NCBI GenBank assembly: GCA_030407005.1
Contig: JAUDYN010000002.1
Span: 1,736,001 to 1,800,000 of the forward strand
DNA from: Desarmillaria ectypa
Taxonomy: Eukaryota > Basidiomycota > Agaricomycetes > Agaricales > Physalacriaceae
Length of the DNA stretch: 64,000 bases
Direction: 5' to 3'
Part shown: in pieces, positions 41,014 to 52,540 of the stretch
How positions within the stretch are numbered: the first letter of the stretch is position 1
Layout: each line of letters begins with the position of its first letter
Program-made: the position numbers and the translations under genes
Notes under the pieces: generated by a model
The model's database searches: none
Told to the model about the DNA's origin: nothing
Seen by the model: only the letters and a program-made list of their open reading frames with translations

Positions 41014-43459
41014 ATGGCCAGTAAACAGGTAAGTCCATCTCGAATACTCTGCCTTGATCTCTACTGAACTGTTCACTCAGCTAGGTAAATTGCGCCAGGT
41101 ACGTCCTCGATGAACCTCGACCGACAGTGTCCCTAATTTCGCCATCTTGCGCACAGTGGGCAGGGGAGGTGATATCCTCTCGTGAAAAGACGACGGTCAC
41201 AGAGGAATTCCACGAACTCGAGCTGGATATCGAGAAACGGAAGCTTGCTGCTCAAAAGTACGTCCGGCGCCCTCTCCTCTTCATTCAATAGCTTATGTGT
41301 ACCGCACAGACTGTATCTTGCATCCGAGGACTATCATCATACCCTCACCAAAAAGAAAGAAAGTGAATCTCTTGATAACCCGGAGAAAATGTTGCCTATT
41401 GACACCCTGGGGGTTGTCATGATCGTCCATGGCGAAGAATATGGGGATGATTCTGCCCTCGGTTCGTTGTTCACCACACTACTCATGCCCGATGCTTACT
41501 ATCGGACAGGCACATCACTTGTAAAGCTTGGACGTGCTCATTGCAAGATCGCCACATTACAAGAGACTTATGCGCTAACTCTTCGTGATACGTACCTTGC
41601 GTCACTTGAGAGCTTTTGCAACGAAGTCAAAGAGTACGAACACCAGAGAAAGAAATTAGAGAGTAGAAGGTGAGGCTTTCATTTCTTTCGGGACAAGTTC
41701 TAATCATACCTTGTATTTCTAGACTCAGTCTTGATGCCGCCCTAACGAAACAAGAAAAGTTGAAGAATAGTAAGAAGGAGAAAGACAAAGTAGAGGCAGA
41801 TGAAGAAGTTGACAGAGCGCAAGTCAGATAGTGAGTTTGTTCTCAACTCTTCTTTCCCCTAAATTCAACGTTGTGTAGTGAGGAGGCTGCCGAAGATGTG
41901 CGAGCCTATATGCACGCAATCCAAGAAAATGAAATAGATCAGCTACGCGAATTGACTGGATTTCTGGAAAATGAGGTTAATTTCGTGAAGCAGTACCTAG
42001 AAGTCCTACAGGAGACGCAGGCAGAATGGTAGGCATACATGCTATCGGACATTCTAGACTTGTGACTAAAAGGCCTCATAGGTCCAGCACCTCAGACGTC
42101 GTTCCTCGTCGAGCGGAAGGACCCATGCATACTTTCTCTCGTTCTAATAGCAACAAGACTCCCAGGCGCCCTGTGCAGAAGAGATCTTGGTCCAGCCGCT
42201 CTAATCCTCAATCCACACCTGCAGACTCATCTGACGACGAGCGGACAAACACGTCGTCACCAAGTCGCCGCCCATCCACTACACATCGACGTACTGATTC
42301 TGCGGGTACGGCAAAAGCTTCTTCTCGTCCACCTTCCCGTCCGAGTTCACGAGCATCGAGAAAGCGATCTGACAGTTTAGTGAATCCAGACTCTTCGATG
42401 AGGATGAGTGTTGCTGGTTGGGCTAACAGTGCAATGGGTTCTGTCCGAGGGAAGAAAAAGGAGAAATTCGCATCGTTGCAGGACGACGACGATCATCCGC
42501 CAGGAAGTGAAGGAAACTCACCGGTTTCCAAGCCCACGAGCTTCACTAAGACAGTACGGCGGAAGTCACAAACCAAAGAGGGAACTCCGAAGGAGCCTTC
42601 TCGCATTCTGAAGCCACCCTCGTTGAAGGAAAAGAAGATTGTACGCGCTCTGTACGATTTCAACGGCTCCTCCGACGAATTGTCATTCAAAGCAGGTGAC
42701 GAAATTGTTGTGATTAACGAGGTCCTTGATGAGTGGTGGATGGGTCTGCTGGATGGAAAGCAGGGGTTGTTTCCGACACCATACACGGAGGCCATCTCTA
42801 AGAAGCCAGTGCTATTGAAGCGTTCCCGTAGCGGAAAAGCTTACGAGGAGGATACTGCCTACATTGCTCCGTCGTTCCAGTCTGACGACGATTCGCCGGA
42901 TGAAGGATATAGGACAAGCGATCTAGAAGAAGAAGATGCGTACAAATCCAAGCCTCTAAACCCATCCCACAGTCCTTTCTTTGGGGGTCCTCCAGACCAT
43001 GGTCTTGCAAGTACCGTAGTGGACGACGATGAAGACCACCTGATGCCCTCGATCTCACGTCACGGTTTATCTGATATTGGACCAAACCGGACAGCGGAAC
43101 CTACTCCTCCAGCGCTCCCGATGCGCAGATCATCCACGACTGACGTCCTTGCAACTCTAACTTTGGGAAAGAAAGCACCTCCTCCGCCCCCGCCACGGCG
43201 CAGTGCTACCCCTAGTACAACTCCCAAGATACCTCCCCGTAGACCCAGCGTTCCAGCTTCGTCTTCATCATCGAGCTTGTTATCTCCGCAAAACACGACA
43301 GAAACACCTTCGCCCAAGAGCAGCTTCGGTTATGATGCCTCGCCTTTTGATAGCGTGTCAGATCTGTCACTTCCGAGCACCACCGCTTGTAAGGAGTTTA
43401 GACAAAACCCTTTTAAACTCAAGGGCATGTGCAGTAATTGCTTTGAATATCACGCATAA
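41014..43459 (+). CDS. BAR-SH3 adaptor protein
   Basis: Exon 1 is only MASKQ. An 18-nt micro-exon (41081-41098, LGKLRQ) joins WAGEVISSREKTTVTEEF. The first 240 or so residues form a BAR domain (ELELDIEKRKLAAQKLYLAS, LGRAHCKIATLQETYALTLR, and FCNEVKEYEHQRKKLESRRL). A long Ser/Arg/Pro-rich linker follows. The SH3 domain reads KKIVRALYDFNGSSDELSFK, DEWWMGLLDGKQGLFPTPY. After it come proline-rich motifs (APPPPPPRRS, PKIPPRRPSVP). The extreme C-terminus has a C-x13-C-x2-C-x3-H pattern. It likely bends membranes and links actin patches in endocytosis, like yeast amphiphysin-type proteins; the close orthologue is not certain. Confidence 0.85.
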
Positions 43460-43682
43460 GCGCAAAGTAGCGTGATAAGCATACCCTAATTTTATGTTCA
43501 CGGCTACTGTAGACTATGTACTAAGGGATCTATTATAGGATATGCGCATACTTATTATATTTGTATTGGGTTTTGAGGGATTCGAGATGCAACTTGTATG
43601 AATTTTAAAGTAGCGTCGGCAATCGGGCCGATAAATAATGTTAACGTGACTAGAACTGCATCCTGGCACTTGTATCCGAACG

Positions 43683-44398
43683 ATGACTACACCCAATCCA
43701 CCTGCTGCGTCCAGCTCAACGCCTCCAGTAAATAGGCACGCCCTTACCGCCGTAGAAAAGCAGCGTATGCAGCTGGAAAAGCTACTCAAAGATCCCACAA
43801 AGCCCGCATATGTGCCTCCGCCTCCGAAGGAAAAAACAATTCGTCCAGCACGAGAAATGATGAAGAACGTACAGGGTTCCAGCGCCGGAGCAGGAAGTGG
43901 CGAGTTTCACGTCTACAAGGCCAGCAGACGGCGTGAATACGAAAGACTGAAGCTCCTTGAAGAAACTGTGCAAAAAGTACGTGTTTTGCTCTGACGAGGT
44001 CTACCGATCTTACTTGTGTGGTCTAGGAAACAGACGATGCGAATTTCGAGAGACAGAGACGAGAGGCTGCGGCCGTGACGGAGGCTAAGACTGCCAAAAA
44101 CCGGGCGAGGCGGCTGAAGAAGAAGGAGAGATCAAAGGCGCACGGTGCTCAGGCCACGGAATCACCGGGAAAGGGTGGCGACAACTACGCTGCCGCATAT
44201 GTGCCTATAAAGAAACGGCGGCTTGTCAATGGGAAGGAGTTGGTGTTCCGGAGGCCAGGCGAAGACAGTGACGAAGAGAACGAGGATACCGAGCCCGTCC
44301 CAGAGCGACTAGAGCCTCAGAAGGTCCCAAAAGATGTTCCTTCCAATTTGCCACAGGTACTAGACGAGCCCAAGATCACTATACATGAAGACGACTGA
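43683..44398 (+). CDS. PRKRIP1 family protein (DUF1168)
   Basis: The sequence contains LTAVEKQRMQLEKLLKDPTK, AYVPPPPKEKTIRPAREMMK, SGEFHVYKASRRREYERLKL, and after one intron FERQRREAAAVTEAKTAKNR with ARRLKKKERSK. This is the PRKRIP1 layout: a short conserved N-terminal part and a highly charged helix that spans the catalytic spliceosome in human structures. The C-terminus is acidic and lower complexity. It is predicted to be a nuclear RNA-associated protein. Start is the only suitable Met. The 3' end faces a convergent gene 466 bp away; that gap holds no gene. Confidence 0.88.
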
Positions 44399-44864
44399 TT
44401 TTCTACGTCGCCTTCGATATCTGCCAACGTTTGTGTTATATACCAACGTTGCTCTTATCCAGGGTTGAGACAGTTTCTCGTGCCAGATTTTACTTAAGCA
44501 TATACCAGGATGCCATTGTCAAGATATATCGAAAAACAGACTATCTAGTGAATGTGAAATGGATAATTGGAAGAGCATTGGACGCAGATAGAATGGATGT
44601 AAAGGGATAGGTGTCGCAGATAATCATAAAAAGGTGTCGCAAAACGATATTTGAACATAGACAAAAAAGATGACTGAGGGAAAACAGTGATGAGGAATGG
44701 AAAAGGGCAAATAGTCTGAAACTCACAAGGAGACGTGACAAAGCGATGCAAAGAAAACTGGAAGGCAGAAAAAGACTGTGAGAGATATGAGGGAGAAATT
44801 TGAGAAAGGAATTAGCAGCGCGAGCACTGCTTCAATTCAACGCAAAAAAGCATTTGATCAACAT

Positions 44865-45881
44865 TTACCGCTTGGATCGTTCCGGGGCCTTCAACTCATC
44901 TGCAAACAGCTTGGTGGGTTGGACTTCAAGCGATACCTCATTCTCGCTATCATCTGCAAACATGTCCGAAAGCACAACGGACGCCTTGGTTGTGTCGACT
45001 TTGGTACCTTTCCTGTGCTTCTTTTTAGGAAACAGGACTTTGGGAGGGCACCTCAAGTCGGGCGAAAAATCGATGTGTTCTGGCGGAAGCAGAGAGTTGG
45101 GAGTCGGTGACACGGGGCCTTTCTTGACGGGATCATAGTAGGGGTTGGGGAAGGTCTTTCGAACGCCGCGACTGACAATATAAAGTTAATAACGCCAATA
45201 GCTAAGGGCTGCAGGAGTCACTTACTAAACGAATGTGACAGTAGGCTTTTCTTCATAAGGCCGCTCGGCCAATGACGCGCCGTCATCCTCGTTGTCACTA
45301 GCATCATCGATGCCACCAGGCGTATCCAGGAAAGGGTTGTTGGGAGAATCTCGGATTGGGCGCTGGACTATGTTTTTTGGGGTCCGTGGGGGCGACGTGG
45401 TGCTTGGACTCGCCGACCGAACAATGGAAGCCTTTGCTGGTGCAGGCTTGGCCTTTCTGAACGAAGGCGGCGGAGAGACAAGGGAAGAGGTCGACTGAGC
45501 TCGCTCTCTTTTGCGGAAGAGCAAGGGTACAGGAGAGCCAACAGGCGACTCTGATCGTCGCGTTACCGACGGGCTCTGGGTCTTGGACGAGCTTCCTGCT
45601 GCCTTGATACTCTTCCCACCAGCCCAAAAAATGTCTTCGTCATCAAAGTCCTCCTCCTCTTCCTCCTGAATGTTGCTGATGCGTCGCTTCTTGTTCAACC
45701 ACGCGACTTCATCACCGCTGTCAGCAGTGTTGTCTCCATCGCTTTCATCAGAAGACACCTTGGAGCGTGCGGTGCGCCTTTTGCGCTGGGTACGCGGAGG
45801 CGTTGGGAGAGACGCTGTTGACGATGACCGCTTCAGTGGGCGAGGCACGGGAGGCAATGCCACTGGGGAGGAGTCGAGCAT
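44865..45881 (-). CDS. Ser/Pro-rich basic-acidic protein, probably nuclear, unknown function
   Basis: Two exons give about 325 residues. The N-terminus (MLDSSPVALPPVPRPLKRSS) is followed by TPPRTQRKRRTARSK, which looks like a nuclear localisation signal, the acidic NIQEEEEEDFDDEDIFWAGG, and Ser/Pro repeats with several SP and TP sites such as PPRTPKNIVQRPIRDSP and NNPFLDTPGG. The second exon holds RGVRKTFPNPYYDP, PPEHIDFSPDLRCPPKVLFP and the basic KKKHRKGTK. Many minimal CDK sites suggest a cell-cycle phosphoprotein, which is inference. Start at 45881 is chosen because upstream sequence is hydrophobic and not Met-started. No family recognised. Confidence 0.6.
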
Positions 45882-46136
45882 CACGACGAAAAGCAAATTT
45901 ATACGGTGTAATTCGTACGAATGACGATGGGGATAGCAAAGGTAATAAAGAAAGAGCAACGGGCGAGATGCAGAAAGTGGAAGTGTTACTTATTATTGAG
46001 GGAACAGGGAGGTCCAAGCTGCTGCACCTAACAAGTATAAGCAAATGCACAGCCACGTCCATTGTTCGCTTCTTGTTTCTTGGAACGCCACTTCTGTCTT
46101 GTTAGTGAAACGAAGTTCCCTCTGACCTGAACTTTT

Positions 46137-46914
46137 ATGTATCTAGTCTGCATGAGTTTTACATTTGTGCTGTATATTTATCGATTCCTTTCTCAACTCC
46201 AGTCTGACAAATGGAGTCCATCTACGTCACTTTCTGGCATTCATATAAGTGGAACCAATGAGCACCAACTTTGCATACTTTCACCCATGCATCACCCAAA
46301 TGTACCTATATTCCGTCTCGGTATATGGCTCAAACTACATGGCGAATCGTTTCCATCTGGTCACTCGACTGCGGGATGAGCAGGGTTATTTTACCTCGCT
46401 CTGTATCTGAATGCCCAACTCAAGGTCACGAGTGCACATAATCCCGCCTTTTGGAAAATGGTATTACTCTTTTGCCCGCTTTTGGGGGCAACTCTGATCT
46501 CGGGCGCGCTAACAATCGATGAGTGTACGTGATTTTAATCTACATTTGAACTTGGTATTAACCTTTTGTATAGATCATGACTGGTACGACGTAGTAGGCG
46601 GCGCAGTCATCGGTATCTGCACGGCTCTGGTTGCTTTCCGACAAACCCTTGCCGCGGTGTTTGATTTCCGATTCAACCACCTGCTTCTTCCTCGCACGAC
46701 CTCCCTCTTTCTCCGCAAGCCTGTGCCATCTACCGGTCAAGAACCATATTTTTCGTACAACATGCCTCGAGAATATACAAGCGCAGAGCTTCCCTTTACG
46801 CGTGAAGGAGGCTGGGGCTGGGGTCAGGAAGCATATGCTGGTGCACCAGGAGATACCATGGCGCTAGAAACCAGTGGTGGAGCCGAGGAGGTGCAGGGCA
46901 GAGAGGTGATCTAG
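46137..46914 (+). pseudogene. 5'-truncated PAP2 lipid phosphatase pseudogene
   Basis: The frame reads LKLHGESFPSGHSTAG, then TGA (46377-46379), then AGLFYLALYLNAQLKVTSAH and LLGATLISGALTIDEY, an intron at about 46525-46573, HDWYDVVGGAVIG and a tail ending EEVQGREVI. PSGH and the H-x3-D segment are PAP2 motifs II and III of diacylglycerol pyrophosphate/phosphatidate phosphatases. Motif I (KxxxxxxRP) and the N-terminal membrane helices are missing, the stop interrupts the domain just after PSGH, and motif III has Gly where Arg is usual. The downstream part remains open, so decay looks recent. Confidence 0.75.
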
Positions 46915-47086
46915 GACCGGAGAATGTAAATGTTTTATGAATCTTGCCTTGCCTGCCCGTATTCTTGCATCATACGCATGACCTCATCAATAATGTTTCA
47001 CGTGGACTCTATTTCTGTTGAATGCCCCCATATAAGACCGAAGGTGCAGTTGCACTACATCCAATCTCCCTTTCCTTCTCCCCATC

Positions 47087-49524
47087 ATGCTCACCAAGGT
47101 CTGTGATCTGGTTCATACCCAACCTTGCTTCTCATCCCTTTCCCAGCACGTCAACCCAGACCGCCTCGTCCAGGAATCTCACGTATGCCGATGTTGCCCG
47201 TTCTGCATCTCGCAGCGTGCTCATCGATTCCTAGGATAAAAAGGCACATCATCATTCTCTAACACATACAGATCCCGACGTTATTCAGCACTCGTATGGC
47301 GCGCGATACGGAACTAGTCCTATCCCAAAGTACCATCTTGCTTCCAAGGCACGTTCGAGTACTCGTCGCTGCTGCGCTATGTATGCTAACCCTTGCATCA
47401 TTGCAGGGACTAGATGCCGATTCAGCTTATCAGCTTGTTCATGATGAGCTCGCGTTAGGTGGCGCATACTTCGTTGCTACCTTGCCGGTACTGGCGCTAA
47501 CGATGCAATTCGCAGATGGAAATCCCGTGTTGAACTTGGCGTCCTTTGTTTCGACTTGGATGCCTTCTGCTGCCGACAAGCTCATGAATGAGAACATCAA
47601 CAAAAACCTTATAGGTATCTGTTTACTCTGAGTGTGGGTACATGCTAGTCTCTGATGCATGTGGACAAAGATTGCGATGAATATCCCGCAACTCGTGTGT
47701 GCTTCGAATCCTTCTTGCTTTTCATTTTCACTGAACACAACTTCTAGAGCTTCTACATACCCGAAGTTAGTTCTCTTCTCGTGCGTTCACATCTATTTAC
47801 TAAACTTTTAATGGAAGGCATTTCCATACTAGCCAATCTGTGGCATGCTCCTTCGGCTAAGCAGGCTATTGGGACTGCGACAACAGGTTCTTCTGAAGCT
47901 ATTCAACTTGGAGGTCTGGCTATGAAACGTATTTGGCAAGAGAAGCGCAAAGCTGCCGGCAAGAGTATCCATGAGCCTGGGTAGGCACGTCATTTTCTCA
48001 AGGGGAGCGCGTTCATTGATCGATCTAGCAGTCCCAATATTGTCATGGGGGCCAACGCACAAGTTGCACTTGAAAAGTTCGCTCGTTACTTTGAAGTCGA
48101 ATGTCGTCTTGTTCCCGTCTCCGTCGAGAGCAGCTACAGACTTGACCCGAAGGCTGCAATGCAATATATCGACGAGAATACTATTGGGGTTTACGTTATT
48201 CTCGGAAGTAAGATCTGATTGTAGTGTTGTAACTGTGCTGCTGACCTGTTTGTAGGCACCTATACCGGGCACTACGAGCCCGTCAAAGAAATGGCAGATC
48301 TTCTCGACAAATACGAAGCTGACACGGGGAATTCGGTTCCCATTCATGGTATGTTGGGACGAAAATAGCACAAATAAACCCAAAATAACACAACCTTCAG
48401 TTGATGGGGCATCTGGCGGATTCGTTGCACCATTCGCGACGGTAAAACAGCTACATTTTGTCTCTTCGACCTTGCTCATACTGCTTATAGCCGCATCTAG
48501 TGTGGGACTTCAAAATTCCCCGAGTTGTGTCTATAAACACCTCGTGAGGATGACGCCGGTTTGGAGTAATTGTACTCACTATTTATAAACAGAGGACACA
48601 AGTTTGGGCGTGTCTACTGCGGAGTTGGGTTTGTTGTATGGCGAGACAAGGCCCATCTTCCTAAAGATCTCATTTTCGAACTTCACTACCTGGGGTCGGT
48701 CGAATACTCCTTCTCCCTCAACTTCTCCCGTCCGGCTGCACATGTCATTGCGCAGTACTTCAACTTCATTCATCTTGGATTTGAAGGCTACAGGACTATC
48801 GCCCTGAATGACCTGGCGAATGCTCGACTTCTCAGTCGAGCGTTGGAGAATAGCGGTTACTATACTGTCCTGAGTGATATCCATAGACCCGCTCCTAACG
48901 TACAGAGCACCGTGAAGCACGCCGTTAGTGTCGATAGCAACGTAGAGGTATGTTTATTTTGCAATTTGGATGGTATACGGGCCTGACATTCGGATAGAAT
49001 TACATGCCGGGGCTTCCTGTAGTGTCGTTCCGCTTCACAGATGAGTTCCAAGAGCGGTACCCGGATATTCAGCAGCGCTGGATTCAAACTCTTTTGCGTG
49101 CGAAAGGATGGTAAGTTTTGATATGTTATGGTCCCAAACATATCTTCACGTTGCTCCAGGATTGTTCCAAACTATGAACTCGCTCCCAATTTGCAGAATG
49201 TTCAAATCCTCCGTGTTGTCGTTCGCGATAGCATGACTGCTACGGTACGTAAACTGGTTGTTTCTGCGACCTACATAGTTTAAATTTGTTCAAGCTTGTT
49301 GAGAATCTTGTCGCTGATATCGTAAGTGTCAACTTTCACCTTTGGACTAGACTGATATTTGAATCTGTTAGATTGAAATCACCGAAAATCTCATGGACAA
49401 GGACAGTCCGGCCCATGCTCTCAACGCTTTGGAGTATGCATTTGGAAAGACGGAGCAAAAACGTGGAACCTTGGACGAAGGAGCTGGAAGCAAATATAAT
49501 GGCACCTATGCGAAGCCTTGCTAA
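47087..49524 (+). CDS. glutamate decarboxylase (PLP enzyme)
   Basis: The enzyme converts glutamate to GABA. MLTK joins [11 protein letters not shown]; then [40 protein letters not shown], an 18-nt micro-exon (47748-47765) inside [68 protein letters not shown] and the PLP-lysine motif SINTSGHKFG (split by an intron), then [20 protein letters not shown] and [12 protein letters not shown]. More than twelve introns are needed, one of them GC-AG (47349-47406). With these splices the protein is full length, so it need not be a pseudogene. The exon 2/3 junction (about 47190-47271) is uncertain; the best reading inserts a Cys-rich [11 protein letters not shown]. Confidence 0.82.
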
Positions 49525-49916
49525 TGACATAGCAGAACGTGCGTATCCTGAAAGTACTTGATGGTTGAAATGTGTACGATATGAAGAAGCAAAATTCAAT
49601 GTGACCGAATTGATTCAAATCTCTTTTATTTATTTAAGGCACGCGGGAGATACTATGCAAATACCTGGACTTGATGTAGCTTGAAGATTCAAACAGGCGC
49701 TAGGGATGTTGTTATCGATTAACACTCAAGCGTTAGTGCTTTCTCTGGATCCATTCTAGCTTCTAGTATTAGTTGTATCCAGTTGGATTTATGGTCCGTG
49801 TTCTTCAGAATACCCCTAGGCATAAGCAAAAGGCTCGAAAAATCGGGTAGTTCGGGCCGGAAAAAAGCGACGACAAACATCGCGTCGCGTCTTGACTCCT
49901 GCCATCATCTCGCAAC

Positions 49917-51547
49917 ATGGGCAAAGTCAAAATCGATAACATGTAAGTGTATCCATGATGAAAGCAGATCGTAACTAATGACTTGTAGACCTGTCCCTAC
50001 GACACCTCGCCGGAGCACGACCTCCCTCCTCGACGCCACTGACGGGACGCCCTCATTCCGAATCGGCGACGGGGACAAATCCTACAAACACCAATACTCT
50101 AACATCTATTTTACCCGGCTGAGCGAACTAAGAAAGTCCGTGGAGGAGCGGGCGGTGAGACGTTGGGCGAATGTCGAAGGTTCGTAGATTGTGTGACTGT
50201 CGTAACTCGCTTTAATTGGCTGGTGCAGGAAACCCCCGGATCGTCCGACGCGTGCTCGAGGTTGTCAAATCGCAACTGTGCTACATTATAGGTACGGTGT
50301 ATATGGACATGCCGCTGAAGCCGAACGTACTGGAGGATATTGCCCGAGATGTAAGCCATTGTCCTCCTTGCCACGGTTACAGGGCTAACGTCGTTTTAGC
50401 ACTCCATACCCCCGCCCCCACCTCCCCTAAAATACTGTTCACCTGAAGATATGATCCTGCTCGAGGACGAGTCTGGACGGTTAAAGCTCGTCGGGGAGCG
50501 CGTCAAAGCAGCGGGGCTAGTGACTGGTGTTGTAGTCGGTGCGCTCGGGGTGGAGACGTCCAACGGAGAATTTGAAGTAGTGGATCTATGCTATCCTGGT
50601 CTGCCTCCCCAGTCTGAAGATGGGGGGGATATGATGGAGTTGGACGGCGCCGACGAATGGATAGCGGTGGTGTCTGGTCTCAGTATTGGCTCGCCTTCAT
50701 CGCCGGATGTGTCGCTGCAGATGCTTGTAGAGTATCTCACGGGAGAGGAGGGCGGTATCGAAGACCAGGGATCAGCGGCTCGTATATCCCGACTTGTGAT
50801 TGCAGGAAATTCTCTGGCACCTGTGGTGATACCCGTCAAAGGGGAGCCCACTGCCGAAGGAGATGAGAAGAAATCGGCAAGTGTTATATTTTTCAGGTAC
50901 ATAGAAACCATCTGATCTAAAAGGCAACACAGCGGGGCAAGTACAACTACGATACGACGACGTTTTCGCCCCATCCAACGCAAACGCTCGCTGGACACTT
51001 GTATGATATTGGACGGGTAATGCCTATCCATGTGCTACCGGGTGAAGCAGATCCCTCGGGAACGATTCTACCTCAACAGCCGTTTCCACGGGCTATGCTA
51101 GGACCGGTGGCGTCGCTACCATCGTTCAAGTGCGAGACGAATCCAACGTACATGCGTATTGGGAGTAGTAAGGGGGTGATACGGACGATACTGGTGAACT
51201 CGGGACAACCGTTAAACGACATGTTCAAGTATGTGGGTTGCCCGCCGAGCACGCGGCTGTCTATTCTAGCGTCGACGCTGAGCTGGAGACATATGGCACC
51301 TACAGCTCCCGATACGCTGTGGTGCCATCCGTACTTTGGGGTAGATCCGTTTATAATGAGAGAAACGCCGGATTTGTATATTGTAGGGGGACAGAAAAAG
51401 TTTGGGACAAAGCTGGTGAAAGAGGATGGAAGAAGGTGTCGGTTGGTGCTTGTTCCCGAGTTTGCGAGGACGGGAACGGTGGTGCTGGTGAATGTACAGA
51501 GTCTGGAAGTGAAGACGGTGAGGTTTGGAACGGATGGAATGAGTTGA
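49917..51547 (+). CDS. POLD2: DNA polymerase delta small (B) subunit
   Basis: This essential replication subunit (Pol31/Cdc1 in yeasts) ties the catalytic subunit to the third subunit. The first exon is MGKVKIDNM. Landmarks: YKHQYSNIYFTRLSELRKSV, RILEVVKSQ-type (RVLEVVKSQLCYIIGTVYMD), LLEDESGRLKLVGERVKAAG, TGVVVGALGVETSNGEFEVV, WIAVVSGLSIGSPSSPDVSL, VMPIHVLPGEADPSGTILPQ, and TLWCHPYFGVDPFIMRETPD. The calcineurin-like phosphoesterase fold keeps the fold but not the metal-binding pattern, as is usual for B subunits. It ends VRFGTDGMS. The stop lies 16 bp from that of convergent SNF8. Confidence 0.94.
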
Positions 51548-51563
51548 TATTATTGTGTGTATA

Positions 51564-52316
51564 TTATTCGTCCCACTTGATTGCAGAGGGAACCCAGTAA
51601 GCTCTGCCACACTGTTCGTCTTGTTCGTCGACCCAGCAGAGACCATCCCTGGTGAGCATATTCTCTAGGGCTGCAGTGGCTCGTTCACGGGACCAGGACT
51701 TGCGATCTACCAGGATATCTGGGACGATCCTTCCACCGAGTTCTGTGGCGATGGAAAGAATGACTGTCTGATCAACGTCGAGCTCCTTGACGACACTGCG
51801 GACCATCTTGCGGCCTGCGATGTCGACGACGGAATAGCCTGCGCCGAGAGGCTGGAGGGACTTGATGCTCCGGATGACATCATCTTCGTCGATGGCGCCG
51901 CCTGCGAGTCCCCTAAGCTTTGTGACGAGCCTGATGAGCTCTGCAATGTCGATGAGACCGCCGTTACGGTCGCGGGTGGTAACGCAGACGTCGATGATCT
52001 GGACGCCTAGCTCGTGCTGCCAGTCTGCCATGCCTAGCATCTCTGCCCACCAACCACCCTTTCGTGGGCCAGCGAGGGGGTCGACGCCGATGGAGGAGCA
52101 CATCTGCTGGAAGGCATGACGAAAGGCGGGATCCCGACGGATGGAGTCGCGATGTGTAGCGGCGAAGCGGGCGAGGGCGGTACGAAAATGGGTAAGCTGA
52201 GCATGAAGGTGATCTACCTGGGATTGTGATAGAGCGTGGGAAAGAGCTACAAATGAACGTTGGGACTGTTGTTGACGCTCAAGTGCTGCGATTCCTCCTC
52301 CTCCTCGACGATACAT
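51564..52316 (-). CDS. SNF8: SNF8/VPS22, ESCRT-II subunit
   Basis: ESCRT-II acts in sorting ubiquitinated membrane proteins into multivesicular bodies. The protein starts MYRRGGGGIAALERQQQSQR, matching the family's MRRGxGxxAI start. Then come a helical hairpin (LSQSQVDHLHAQLTHFRTAL), FAATHRDSIRRDPAFRHAFQ, and two winged-helix domains with DWQHELGVQIIDVCVTTRDR and NGGLIDIAELIRLV, ending RAYWVPSAIKWDE. No intron is needed, unlike nearly all neighbours. An upstream Met (52349, MSKSVSVTSPD) would add 11 residues but the family start argues for 52316. Confidence 0.93.
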   Translation of the reverse strand: MYRRGGGGIAALERQQQSQRSFVALSHALSQSQVDHLHAQLTHFRTALARFAATHRDSIRRDPAFRHAFQQMCSSIGVDPLAGPRKGGWWAEMLGMADWQHELGVQIIDVCVTTRDRNGGLIDIAELIRLVTKLRGLAGGAIDEDDVIRSIKSLQPLGAGYSVVDIAGRKMVRSVVKELDVDQTVILSIATELGGRIVPDILVDRKSWSRERATAALENMLTRDGLCWVDEQDEQCGRAYWVPSAIKWDE

Positions 52317-52540
52317 GTCAGGTGACGTCACACTCACACTTTTAGACATAAAAGTTACACGCCTTTAAATTTAGAGTCCTACTTTAGGGTTGAAATATTA
52401 CACACACTCTCTGGGTCCCTCGGAACAGTTTATACTAAAAAGTAGTCGTAATTTACACGCTTTACTATGGCTGACTACTCTCTGGCTGTGCAATTCTCTC
52501 ATGGATCATTTAAAACTGACACCCAGCGTGGTATTCGCCA

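Noticed and set aside
47087..47700. First impression that the glutamate decarboxylase gene is a frameshifted pseudogene
   Set aside because: A GC-AG intron and an 18-nt micro-exon restore the conserved frame, and the active-site lysine and all downstream exons are intact.
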